64,000 nucleotides of DNA, taken from Microcebus murinus. Taxonomy: Eukaryota; Chordata; Mammalia; Primates; Cheirogaleidae. The position numbers were made by a program, and so were the translations under genes. The stretch's first letter is position 1, and every line of letters starts with the position of its first letter. Under the pieces are notes generated by a model. The model saw nothing but the letters and a program-made list of their open reading frames with translations, was not told where the DNA came from and did not search any database. Location of the stretch: contig NC_134108.1 of assembly GCF_040939455.1 (NCBI RefSeq), forward strand, positions 12,429,501 to 12,493,500, read 5' to 3'. This document shows, piece by piece, positions 48,160 to 59,833 of this stretch.

Positions 48160-50585
48160 GGTTGTAAATAAGACTTTTTAAACAATTATTATTTACAATA
48201 TACTTTTTAAAATTTGATTTTGCATGTTGCAATTAGAATAATCAATATATGTTTAGAGTGGAAAAGTAATTTAAATAGGATTACTGATTCAAACACTAAG
48301 GTTTTATTTTATCTAAAAGAATGCTTGCTAGTCCTAGAGATTATTTTAACATATCAGGTATGTTTTCTCCAGATGACCTTGACAACTCAAACTTTCTTAA
48401 TCATAGTAGTTGTCACTGACACTATATGAAATTGAGCTGTCAAAAATGTTTACTTATGTTTACTTAAAATATTGAGTTAAAACACTTAAATTAAAAGGAA
48501 GCAGAAAAATAAAAGGTAATTTTAGAGAATAAGCTAATATTGATTCAAAGTTCACCAAGAAGATATGTCTGAAAGACATAAATACTGCTAAAATGATTCC
48601 TTTTGCTACCAGATATACCAATTGCAAAATAAGAGTGGCAAGAGTGATTATCTTCTTCATTTCTCATGGATAAATAACTTTTTCTTATTTATATGCTTTA
48701 TTGAAAGCCTTTCAAATTGTTTAAGAAATCAAATTGCTAGATACATGAACATTATTTTTAGCTGATAAACAATATAAAATGCTCTCATTTTAATTTCATC
48801 TGGACTTTTAAAAACTGAATGACTTTAGGATGAATGAGACAAGAAACTGTTCATATAATTATGAAAAAATCTTATATTGTGCGGTACTTTAACTTTATAG
48901 GACATTTTTAATTTTTCAAAATGTAGTCAGATATTATCTTAATTGATTCTTTCAGTAGTCTTTTGAGGTGGATTAGGTAGCTATTTTATGTAAACCTCAG
49001 TTCTTCCTGTGAAATTATTAAAATCTAGTTGTTAGATTTTAATAATTTGTTAAAATCTAGTTGTCCTTTTTGAAGAAAAATAGTTCAAATTTCACTGTGT
49101 ATGACATTTTAGTTTTAATTCTCTTAGTTAAGGGAATTCATTTTAAATTAGTAACCCTCATTGTTCAATCCACTTTAAACCAGTAATCTTTATTGTTCAA
49201 TCATCCCTGGAGAGTTAACAGAATTAAAATACAAAATCATTTCACTTCAAAGATTTCTAGTTATGTCTAGAATTCTTGGTGCTTATGATCACCAATGTTT
49301 CTTTCACATTCTCTGTTAACATAAACTTATAACCAAAATCTTTTTGGAGGGGAAGGCCAGTAGGTATTATAATCCTTATCTTCTATACACAGACTATGTA
49401 TACTTATATGGTATTCTTGTCAAAAGTATAACTTGATAAGACTGTTTTGTTCAGTCTCATTTATAAAAAGGCTTCAAGTTGATAATTAGTATAGTGAATT
49501 CAGGCATTAATGGTAATTATTAATTCAACATATTATATTATGTAAAGGGGCTGACAAAAAAGGAAAGTAAATATGTTCATAATAAATCACTATAAAATGC
49601 AAGATTATAAGTTACATTATGAAAACAAGTGACAAATTTTCTTTCCATTTCTGGTCCTACCAAAAAGTTAAATGATTAGAAATTCAATAAATAAATAAAA
49701 TTCTCTTAATCTTATACCATGTGCTGGTTTCTTCTGTTTCCTTCCAAAATATATCCAGAAAAATTGTTCTATTTGTTTTAATAGAGTAAACTAAAGCATG
49801 CCTATGCTTTATACAGCTACAGACTAAAAAGTTCAGAAATAAAAATAAAGTTTAATAAAATATACTTTTTTGATGCATATTCCATTTTGCATTACTTATC
49901 CTATGTATTACTTAATGATTTGGTATCCTAAGACTACTTACAAATAAAGAAAACATCCCAATGATACGAGTGTTGTTATGACATTTTAACTAGTGAAGAA
50001 AACTGTGCTCACCAGTTTTGCTTCAAGTATTATACATTCAAAATAAATATTTCAATAATTTTCATGTAATGCAAAATCAAGATTACATTAAGTATTTTTA
50101 TGTTGTGGCAAAATGTTATCTTTTCTCCATTTTTAACATTGACATTTTTTAGAAACATAAGGCCTAAATAAATGCTGAAATATCTTAAAATTAAAAGTAT
50201 AACAATGTATTTGCTCTTCAGTTTTTACTTAAATACTTCACAAGGTCCTTTAGCCTTCTGGGACTTTTAAGCCTTTATTATAATCAAAGAAGTGTATTCA
50301 AATTAAATTTTATGATCTTTTACACTAGTGAATCCCCCATGACACCAAACTAAATAATAAGTAGTAAAGACATTTGAAATCAAATAATTTGCAGTGTTAT
50401 AAAAGTCAATTTGCCTTGAATTAATTTTTAGCCATTGATATATTTTGTTACAATTTCCCCTTATAAATATGTATTTTGAACTGTTTTTAGATAGCTAACA
50501 ATTAAAGTTAAAGATGTTTTCACAATGCAAAAATTTATTTTCAATTCAGCTACTCTGTTTCTTTTTTACACAAGATAATCAATCA
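48160..50585. other. Unassigned AT-rich DNA without a gene
   Basis: No gene or RNA is seen. Frames at 48214-48429 and 48460-48660 (minus) lack domains. Small features: an imperfect 32-bp tandem duplication at 49139-49202, and a direct repetition of 'taaaatctagttgt' at 49018-49065 with a short stem. A possible MIR remnant (minus) lies at 48880-49010 but is too weak to call. Confidence 0.45.
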
Positions 50586-50589
50586 TATG

Positions 50590-52009
50590 TGAGGAATGAT
50601 GTCAATAAGAGGGTAGAATAGGAAGCCCCAGACCTTGTTCTGCGACAGACCCTGATCTAATAACATTTGTCCAAAAATTCTCTATAAAATCTCCAGAAAC
50701 CAGTTAAAAAGTTGCACTACCCCCCAGCAAGTGAAAAGCCAAGAACAGCTACATTAAAAGAGGTAAGAGAAGCCATTTCATTTTATCCAAAATGATCATT
50801 TCTCCAATGTAGCACACCTGAGAGCAACCAGGAGAAAATATTCAGCTGAAAAATTTTCCCCTGTGATGGAAAAAGAACAGTAGAACACATGGCCAATGTT
50901 CTGGCCTTTGGGGGCCTGCACAAACAAATGGTTTCTGTTTTGCCTGACTTGTAGCACTGAAATATTTTGGATGCCTGGAGGCTTCTGAGAACAAATGAGA
51001 GATTGGTGGCTTCTTGAATTACCAGAACCAAAATAAATTTTAAATCTGAGGGAGGAAGTGTATATCTAAACTTAAGAAGCTTAGTGGACTACAACTAAGA
51101 TAAACCCAAGAAGGCCAACACTAAGACAGGTTATAATAAAACTATCAAAAGACAAAGAGAAAATCTTGAAAGAAGTAAGAGAAAAGCAGCTCATCACATA
51201 CAATGGAGCTGCCATAAGATTATCAGTGAATTTTTCAGCAGAAATCTTATAGGCAAGAAGGAAATGAGATAATTTATTCAAAGTGTTGAAAGAAAAAAAC
51301 TGCCAACCATTAATACTATATGCAGAAAAACTATCCTTCAAAAGTAAAGGTGAAATAAAGACTTTCCAAGAAAAACAAAAACTGAGAAAATTGATCATCA
51401 CATATCTGCCTCACAAGAAATGTAAAGTGAGTCCTTTAAATTGAAACAAAATTATGCTAGAGGGCAAAACAAAAGCATATGAAAATATAAAGCTTACTGG
51501 TAAAAGTATATTAACAAACATGGAGTCCTGTAATACTGCAATGTTGGTTATAAATCACGTTTTATGCTTGTACAGAATTTAAAAGACAAAAGCATAAAAA
51601 TTGCTACATTCATAACTATGTAAGTAGACGCACAATATAAAAAGATACAACTTGTGACATTGATACCATAAAGTGTGACAGTAGAATGCACAGAAGTAAA
51701 GTTTTCATATATAATTAAAGTTAGGTTGTAAACAGTTTAAAAATGATTGTTATAACTATAATATGTTTTGTGTAACCCCTATGGTAGCCACAAAGAAAAC
51801 ACCTAACATCTATAGAGATACAAAAAAGGAAATGACAAAGGAATGAAAACATGTCACTTCAAAAAATAAATAAAACACAAGAGAAGGCAGCAGGAGAGGA
51901 AAAGAGGTACAAAATAATATGACATACAGAAAGCAATTAATAAAATGGCATACTAAGTCTTTTTCTATCAGTAACTACTTAAAATCTAAATGGATTAAAT
52001 TTTTCAATT

Positions 52010-52021
<12 letters not shown>
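50590..52021 (+). mobile_element. Long old L1, 5' segment
   Basis: Plus-strand old L1: a 5' region ('tagaataggaagccccagac' at about 50613) followed by AT-rich ORF1-to-ORF2 sequence ('gaatttttcagcagaaatct' at about 51228, 'acaagaaatgtaaagtgagt' at about 51413). Minus frames at 50783-51031 and 51081-51401 are shadows. An Alu interrupts it at 52022. Confidence 0.65.
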
Positions 52022-52374
<353 letters not shown>

Positions 52375-52920
52375 GGCTGAATGAATACCTAAAAAGCAAG
52401 ATTCAACTCTGTAATATCAACAAGAGATTCACTTTAGATGAAGGACACACATAGGCTAAAAGTGAAAAGATAAAGCTATTCCATACAAATGATGTCCAAG
52501 AGGAAACAGGGTGACCACACATACACCAGAAAAAATAGACTTTAAGTCAAAAACTATCACAAGAAACAAAGAAGGACATTATACAACGATAAAGGGTCAA
52601 TTCATTAGAAACACGTAACAATTATAAACAAATGCACCTAACAGCAGAGTATCAAAATATATGAAGCGCATATTGACAAAATTGAAGGGAGAAATTGATA
52701 ATTACAAAAAATAATAGATTTCAATTTTATCCCGCTTTTTGCAATGGATACAACAAAGAGACAATAAACAGGTGGCTTGAACAACATGACAAACCAATTG
52801 GACCTAACAGATACATACAGATCACTCCACCCCAAAACAGCAAAATAAACATTGTCTCAACTACACACAAAACATTCTCCAGGATAGATCACATTTGAGG
52901 CCCACAAAACAAAGGCAAAA
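52375..52920 (+). mobile_element. Long old L1, ORF2 5' segment
   Basis: L1 resumes after the Alu ('tggctgaatgaatacctaaa') and runs through the endonuclease part of ORF2 ('ccaattggacctaacagata' at about 52795, 'gatagatcacatttgaggcc' at about 52882). The 67-codon frame 52695-52898 is a remnant ORF2 frame. It ends where an unrelated segment begins. Confidence 0.75.
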
Positions 52921-53140
52921 AGGCCAGGTTATGGTCTGTGTCCTGTTTTGTAGTGCCCGGGTTGGGACCTCCATCATGGTTCAAAGGTCACCGTGGAACC
53001 ACTTTGATTGGACAGCTGGGAATTGCATGACCTGAGTCTTATTGTGCATGCAGATTTCCTTCCTGTGAGCCTCTCTGAAAGCCTATTTGTGGGTGTGAAT
53101 CACAGCAGCACCCACTTTTATCCCTAGGCAACCCGGATCC
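52921..53140. other. Unidentified GC-richer segment replacing part of L1
   Basis: About 220 bp that is not L1: 'gtgcccgggttgggacctcc' at about 52953, 'ggtcaccgtggaaccacttt' at about 52987, 'gcatgacctgagtcttattg' at about 53025, and 'caacccggatccctcattat' at about 53129. To its left is the L1 endonuclease region and to its right the RT region, so several hundred bases of ORF2 are missing where it sits. No poly(A) tail, frame or repeat family is recognised. Confidence 0.5.
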
Positions 53141-54504
53141 CTCATTATCTACCTAACAACCTGACATTACTGAATCATGAAGAAATAAAAAGTCTGAACA
53201 GATATATAACTAGTAAGGAGATTGAATCAATAAAAAAAAACCTTCCTAACAGTAAAATGCCCAGGACCAGACAACTTCACTGGAATATTCTTCCAAATAT
53301 TCAAAGAGGAGTTAAAACCAATCATACTCAACATCTTTAACAACTACAGAACAGAAAATATTTCTAAACTCATTTTATGAAACCAGCATTACCCTGATAC
53401 CAAAGCCAGATACAAAGATGCTGCAAGAAAACTACAGACGAATATGCCTTGATGACTACTGATACAAAAATCCTCCACAAAATACTAGCAAAGCAAATTC
53501 AAAAGCACATGAAAGTAATTATATAACCATAAACAAATAGCATTTCTTTCTGGAATGAAAAGATTGTTCAACTTGTGAAAATCAACATAATATACTGCAT
53601 TTACAGAATAAAAGTAAAAAAACTACAGGATCATCTCAATTGATGCATAAAAAGCATTTGACAAAATTTAACACCTCTTCTTGATAAAAATACTCAACAA
53701 ATTAGGAATAGAAGGAAATTACCTTAGCATAATAAAAGTTGTATATAAAAAAGCTCATAGTTAACATCATATTTACTGGTGAAAAACTGAAAGCTTTTCC
53801 CCTAAGATGAGGAACACAGCAAGGATACCTACTCTCACCACTCTTATTTAACATATTACTGGAAGCCATAATCAGGGCAATTAGGCAGGAGAAAGAAATA
53901 AAAGGCATCCAAATTGAAAAGATAAAAGTGAAATTATTATCTCTATTTGCAGATGACATGATCTTACACATGGAAACCACAAGATCCCACAAAAGAGCTG
54001 TGTAGAATTAATAAACAAATACAGTAAAATTACAAATACAAAATCGACAACCCCACTTTAGCTGTTATTTATACATTAACAGTGAACAATCCAAAAGGGA
54101 AATTTTTAAAAATCATACCATTTATAATAGCATCAAAAATAATAAAATACTTGAAAATAGACTTAACCAAGGAGGTAAAAGACTTGTATACTGAAAACTA
54201 CAAAATGTTGCTGAATGAAATAAAAGACACAAATAAATGGAAAGACTTCCCACGTTCATAGATGGAAGACTTGATGTCTTAAAAATGTCCATATAACTCA
54301 GAGCAATCTACAGTTGTGATGCAATCTCTGTCAAAATACCAATGACACTTTTTGCAGAGATAGGAAAAAAAATCTAAATGTGTATGGAATCTCAAAAGAC
54401 CCCAAGTTGTAAAAACAACATTGATAAAGAAAAATAAACCCAGGGCTTCACATTTCCTGATATTAAAACATGTTACAAAAGCTACAGTAATCATAACAGT
54501 ATGA
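53141..54504 (+). mobile_element. Long old L1, ORF2 reverse-transcriptase segment
   Basis: Plus-strand L1 RT region: 'tgaatcatgaagaaataaaa' at about 53171, 'ccaggaccagacaacttcac' at about 53261, 'tatttgcagatgacatgatc' at about 53944 (the RT active-site region), and 'tctgtcaaaataccaatgac' at about 54327. Minus frames at 53702-53992 and 54279-54533 are shadows. Confidence 0.85.
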
Positions 54505-54638
54505 GTTGGGCATGGTGGCCCTAACCTAGACACTCAAGAGGCTGAGGCAGGAGGACTGTTTGATTCCAGAGTTCAAGGGGGCAGGCTGGGCAAGATAGTG
54601 AGACTTTGTCTCTTTAGAAAAAAACCCAAACAATATGA
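54495..54638 (+). mobile_element. Alu-like monomer (FLAM-type), plus strand, inside L1
   Basis: A single 7SL-type arm: 'gttgggcatggtggccctaa', 'gaggctgaggcaggaggact', 'gggcaagatagtgagacttt', then an A-rich end. Target duplication AACAGTATGA (54495-54504) versus AACAATATGA (54629-54638), 9 of 10. Confidence 0.88.
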
Positions 54639-55607
54639 TAGTGACATAAAGACAGACATACAGATCAATGTAACAGAATAGAAAGCCCTGAGTATATTAT
54701 CAAAAGATCTTTGACAAGGATGCCAACATTACACAATGGAAAAGAATAGTCTCATCAATGAATGATATTAGAGAGACTCTATATACACATGCAAAACAAT
54801 GAAGTTGGGCCTTTATTTTATACCATATGCAAAAATTAACTCAAAACATATTAAACACCTAAACATCATACCTGAAGCTATAGCACTCAGAGAAAACATA
54901 CTGGAAAATCTGCATGATATTTAAGTTAGTAATGATTTTGTGGACATAACACCAGAGCACAAGCATTAAAAGCAAAGATAGACAAATGGAACTTATAAAA
55001 TTTTAAAACTTCTACACTGCTAAAGAAATAATTAACAGAGTGAAAGGCAACCTATGGAATGGAAGAAAATATTTCCAAATCATATATCTGATAATTGTTA
55101 ATATGCAGACTATAGCTTCTTAAACTCAACAACAAAAATCAAATAATTCAATGAAAAAAATGGCTAAAGAATTCGAATAGACATTTCTCCAACAAAGATA
55201 CATACTATCAGGCATGATTAACCAGCATATGAAAAAATACTCAACATGATCAATCACCAAGGAAATGCAAATCAAAACTGCTATGAGATACCATGTCACA
55301 TCTGTTAGAATGGCCACTATCAAAAAAATCAGAAAATAATAAGTATTGGCAAAGATGTGAAGAAATTAGAACACCTGTTCACTGTTGGTGGAAAAGGTAA
55401 ATTGGTGTAGATACTATGAAAAACAGCATAGCCGTTCCTCAAAAAATTAAAAATAGAATTACCATATGATTTAGCAATCCCACTGATTCTTTGGTATATA
55501 TACAAAAGAACTAAAAACAGGATCAGGAAGAGTTACATGCGTACCTGTGCTCATTTCACCATTATTCACAATAGCCACGAGGTGGAGGCAACCTAAATGT
55601 TCACTGT
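54639..55607 (+). mobile_element. Long old L1, late ORF2 segment
   Basis: L1 continues: 'tagtgacataaagacagaca' at about 54638, 'aatgcaaatcaaaactgcta' at about 55265 and 'cacaatagccacgaggtgga' at about 55568, up to 'ctaaatgttcactgtggg'. The next expected L1 words are missing and foreign sequence follows. Confidence 0.85.
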
Positions 55608-56067
55608 GGGATACCATATTCTTTGAGATGTCAGTACTCATTGTACATCAGAAAACTCACACAGGAAACTCTACGAATGTGAAAATGCAGGATATCTTTC
55701 TACCAGAAGTCAGCCGTCACTATTCATGAGAGAATTCACACCAGAGAGAAACCATATGAATATAATGGTGTCATAACTTCCAGGCCTGGCCCAGTAAAAA
55801 TATCCCATATAGTCCTTCTTGATTTGTCAAGCATCAGAGTTGCAGATGAGCTCCAGGGCGGTCCTATTAGTCATAGGTGAAGATGACAATCCTGATTTAA
55901 GACAGAGGAATGGCTGGGGAGAGCAGGTATTTTCCCATTGATACACCCAAATTTCCATTTGCACTTAGTATGAGAAATACACATTTACTCTATTGGGCCA
56001 AAAAAAATGAAAATTGAAGTTTAACTGGAACTGAGGTTTTCAGAATAGTGAATATGTATCTAGAAAA
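55608..56067 (+). pseudogene. Inserted segment with a C2H2 zinc-finger gene fragment
   Basis: About 460 bp replaces a short piece of the L1 3' end. The first part, read across frameshifts, shows a zinc-finger linker HQKTHTG (about 55639), YECENAG (where C2H2 fingers have YECxxCG) and MRIHTREKPYEYN (about 55725-55765). The two linkers are about 84 bp apart, one 28-residue finger repeat. The second Cys of the finger is lost. The remaining 280 bp ('ggcctggcccagtaaaaata' at about 55782, 'gagctccagggcggtcctat' at about 55849) is unassigned. The 60-codon frame at 55547-55729 overlaps it. A retrocopy of a KRAB-type ZNF mRNA is one explanation. Confidence 0.6.
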
Positions 56068-56490
56068 AAAGTATATATGTATATATCATGAAATATTATT
56101 CAGCCTTAAAATAGAAGGATATCCTGTCCATAGGCTACAGCATGGATGAAACTTGAGGACTTTATGCTAAGTGAAGTATGCCAGTCACAAAAAGACAAAT
56201 ACATCATTATTTCACTGAAAATTGAGGTTTTTCAGTTGTCCAAAGAGGTTAAACTCTTAGAAACAGAAAGTGGAATGGTGGTTGTAAGGGACTGGGAAGA
56301 GGGGAAAAAAGAAAGTTGTTGTTCAATATTTATAGAGTTTTTTCAGTTTTGCAAGATGAAAAAGTTCTAGAGATCTGTTACATAACAGGGTGCATATGGT
56401 TAAAATTACTGTATTATTATACTTAAAAATGGTTAAGATGGTAAATTTTATATTATGTATTTTTTTACCACAATTTAAAAAAGTCACACA
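56068..56490 (+). mobile_element. Long old L1, 3' end
   Basis: L1 resumes with 'tcatgaaatattattcagcc', followed by 'gcatggatgaaacttgagga', 'gccagtcacaaaaagacaaa' and 'aaaatggttaagatggtaaa', ending 'ttttttaccacaatttaaaa'. It is a standard old L1 3' terminus. Frames at 56146-56517 are shadows. Confidence 0.85.
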
Positions 56491-56636
56491 CTGGACTATT
56501 TCCGAGGATTGTATCACTTGCAGATTCAGTCACCAAATAAATGATTTGGGGTGGAGGAATGAGGATTGGATATCATATTTGCCAATTCTATCTTTTCACA
56601 ATCTCTGCAAGGTATCTTTATAAAGGATGGAATGGG

Positions 56637-56638
<2 letters not shown>

Positions 56639-56677
<39 letters not shown>
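56639..56677. repeat. (AC)n microsatellite
   Basis: An uninterrupted run of about 19 AC units followed by AAAAA. Its translations (polyVC or polyTH) make three overlapping open frames at 56526-56841, which should not be taken as genes. Pure runs of this length are usually length-polymorphic. Confidence 0.97.
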
Positions 56678-56682
<5 letters not shown>

Positions 56683-56974
56683 ATGGTTATATGCAATAAA
56701 TTGCCTGTAACCACAAACAAAATGGCTAAATTCTCTCTTACTCTGGACATTAATGTTTGGGTCTGCCATGTAGTTAGTATGTGGGAGATAAGATTGGAGG
56801 CTAATTAGGGAAATGTATTGTTGATGTAGTGTTCTTTGCAATCTAAAGAACCAGACTGCAATACTCCTGATTTGCAGGGCTCCTTCAAAAGTATTTATTA
56901 TTTACCACGATTCATGCTGGGAGCCAAGTGAATAAGTTTAAATGTTTGTCTGAGACTGTAGTGAAGTTGAGGCA

Positions 56975-57150
56975 AAATGTTAGGTATTTCTACATGACAA
57001 ACTACCCCACATATCAGCCATTAAAACAACAAGAATTTAACACTGAGTTCAAGTTCAGGTATCAGTTGGGCAAATCTGCTTAGATCACATTTGGTACTTA
57101 TCTGTTGATCAAAGAAAGTTACAAGGGAAGCCCAGAATCAAGAGCTGAAT
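56975..57150 (-). mobile_element. Old MLT1-type LTR fragment, minus strand
   Basis: 'ctacatgacaaactacccca' and 'ccattaaaacaacaagaatt' match the minus-strand end of old MLT1 LTRs; 'gttgggcaaatctgcttaga' follows in a compatible order. The right limit is uncertain. Confidence 0.5.
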
Positions 57151-57903
57151 ATTCACATTGCAAAAGACAGGCATATAAAAGAAAGTTGAATAAAAAGAAC
57201 ATTTTTACAATAAATCTGCCATTGATGCATATGCTATTTTTAAATATTTCAGATAATGAATGGCTATAGGGTCAAGCTATAAAATATGCCAGAATCAAGA
57301 AAGTGCTGGAAAATTTTTAGAGTTGTCCAATGAGTCAGGTAGAATGAAAACACAGTTATTCTTGGAATTTGCTCCACAATTCTGAGATTTCTTTTTATCC
57401 AAGTAGGCATAGCACAGCAAACTCTTAACTCAGAATCGCTGTGTTTTTCTCAGCAGTGTCAAGGATGAATTTTTCAAATAAATGATGATATTAAATTAAG
57501 TTTAAAAAGGAAATAAACTTTGTAAACTATAACAACACAGATTTTTTCCAATATTTCAGGATAAAATTGACAAAATTGTGTTTGTTTAAAACTATAATCC
57601 ACGTCTTTAACAATTTTCATGAAAAAAATTAAATTTCAATTCATAGCATATTGGTTTACAGAACAAAAAAATACATTTGTATTTTTTGAAGAAGACAATG
57701 ATTGATTGAAACTTGAAAACTCTACTTCTAAAATGGACTTAAACACAGAATTACATGTTCTTAAATTATATATAAGATGCATTTTGATGCCTAGTTATCT
57801 ATGATATGTTTCTGAAAAATAAATTTATGCTTTCATCAATTACATTTACACTTGTAATCTTAGGGTTTGGGAAAGAAGGGAAGGGAAGAAGTTGTAGACA
57901 ATG
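57151..57903. other. Unassigned AT-rich DNA
   Basis: No frame above 60 codons, no RNA gene, no assigned repeat. Confidence 0.4.
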
Positions 57904-58316
57904 GGAACTGAGGTTTTCAGAATATTGGATATATCTCTAGCAAAAATTAGCCGAAGACATAAATTTTCGAGAGCTTAGGGGAGTATGGGGGCTGTGATTA
58001 ATATTTAAATCAGTGGACATGGAGTAAAGCAGATTACTCTCCATAATGTGGATGAACTTCATCCAATCAGTTAAAGACCTTGAGAGAGAAAAAAAACAAA
58101 ACGTGATACCCTGAGGAAAATGTGTTTCTGCCTTTGGACTGACTTCAGACTTGAGACCACAACACCAGCTCTTCCCTGGGTATCATTTCACACTTGCCAG
58201 CCCCCACAATTACTTGAGCCAATTTCTTAAAATAAATTTCTCCTTCTCTCTCTCTAGACATTTATACACATTCAATTGGTTCTGTTTCTCTGGAGAACCT
58301 TGATTAATACAGGGAG
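57904..58316 (+). mobile_element. Old LTR-like repeat with MaLR-type 3' end
   Basis: A repeat of about 410 bp: 'taaagcagattactctccat' at about 58024, 'gaacttcatccaatcagtta' at about 58054, 'acttgagccaatttcttaaa' at about 58212 with AATAAA at about 58231, then 'ttggttctgtttctctggag' and the terminal 'cttgattaatacag'. The ending resembles MaLR termini (...actaatacag). Family uncertain. Its first 41 bp recur at 56028-56068. Confidence 0.5.
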
Positions 58317-59759
58317 TCTAGAAAGGATGAACTACTCATTGATGCAATAATATTTCCAGAATCTCAGCGTCAAGATGTCATAGAAGCAATGCTAATTTGC
58401 ATTTATATTTGTTACGTACACATTGTTTATCATTTAACTTATAGAGGTGATCTTAATTTGCATAAGCATTTGATGAGTACCTATTGCTTTTCATTTTAGT
58501 TATAAATTAAATTTATTGTTTATTCTTTTCCAAGAAGAACCATTATGCGTGGTCATATAGGCTGTGTGTTATGCAAGAGTGTCCAGCTGATGGGGCAAAT
58601 GGGAGGGAAATAAAATCTCTCCTACACATGTAAATTGCATACACTAGCAATGGGCCATGTCCACCTAGAGAGAGCCTTTTTCCAATTTGTACAAGGTAAT
58701 TTCCATTTGCTAAGCTGTGATTCAAAGTCACTTTATCTACCTGCAGTAAGTGTCTTTTCTGAATTAGCACAGAAATGCTGTAAGTGTTAGAAACAGCCTT
58801 ATCCCTAATTATTGATAACTGGACTCCATTTGTATATTTACATTCCATGATGATAAAGCTATCTTACACGGTTCAGTGCAAAAGCAATAGATGTGTTTCA
58901 AGCCAAACTTAAAAGCCATGTTTGCTCAAATGAATAGATATGGACTCAAATGTAAAGGCTTCCCTGTCAGTTAAAATACTGGTTTGCAAATTTGCAAGAA
59001 GACATGTGGATTTACCTAGGTTTGAGATGAAACTTAACTTTTGGTAATGAAATTTTGGTAAGATTAAGAGAAATTGATTTGTTTTAATGAAAAAAATCAA
59101 ATAGCTGTATAAGTCAGGTTATTATCTTGCCCCAATTGATTAACATTGATATTTTTAACTCAAAGTGAAAAATAAAATTAAGTATATGTCCAAAGCCCTA
59201 AACTTATCATTTAATTGAAGCAGTCCCATTTTTTAAATAATCTGGTTACATTATATGGGTCTTATGCTGTATTGAAAACATAAAACGGAGATTTAGTATT
59301 TTGTTGAATTATGTCAAACCAAATGTATGATCAGTTAGACACAAACTCATTGTTAATCAGTTGTAGGAATTGAACATTTCCCTGTAGTACTTAAATGCTT
59401 TTTAAACTTATTTTTCTATGGCTTTACAAATCACTAGTTGGTCATTCCTATGAACATATTGAAAACGAAATTGTCATATTTTCTTATGAGCTTTGCTCAT
59501 CTTATTACTTCTGAAAGGTTAACAGCATTGACTCAGTCACTAGCACATTTCATTATTTCCACTTCCCATACTCATTTCGTCATTATTCCTTTCGATTCTA
59601 CTTTCTACCAGCTTTCCCAATCTTTCTCTGACTACCCAATCCTACTGCCACTTCATTTTCATAATAAAAACTGTTGGAACACTTTACTAAATACTCATTC
59701 TGCTGTCTAGCTCTAATACAATAACTCAATAAACAACAGCCAGGCAGTAAATAAGAGTG

Positions 59760-59760
<1 letters not shown>
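58317..59760. other. Unassigned DNA without a gene
   Basis: AT-rich. Frames at 58543-58848 (minus, 101 codons), 58909-59100 (minus) and 59438-59710 have no recognisable domain, start context or splice signals. No repeat family is recognised. Confidence 0.4.
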
Positions 59761-59761
<1 letters not shown>

Positions 59762-59820
<59 letters not shown>

Positions 59821-59833
59821 CAGAGAGAGAGAA
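59762..59833. repeat. (GA)n microsatellite
   Basis: A run of about 27 GA units (59764-59817), then a GTGACA interruption and a second short (GA)n to 59833. It generates the poly-Ser/Leu minus-strand frames at 59598-60017 and 59726-59911, which are artefacts. Confidence 0.97.

Noticed and set aside
48880..49010. Possible MIR remnant, minus strand.
   Set aside because: Only a few short words fit ('ttttgaggtggattaggtag'); too weak to list as a feature.
56526..56841. Overlapping 74-81 codon frames rich in VCVC or THTH.
   Set aside because: They are translations of the (AC)n microsatellite.
58543..58848. A 101-codon minus frame in unassigned DNA.
   Set aside because: No recognisable domain, no start or splice context and no composition bias; frames of this length are expected by chance in 64 kb on six frames.
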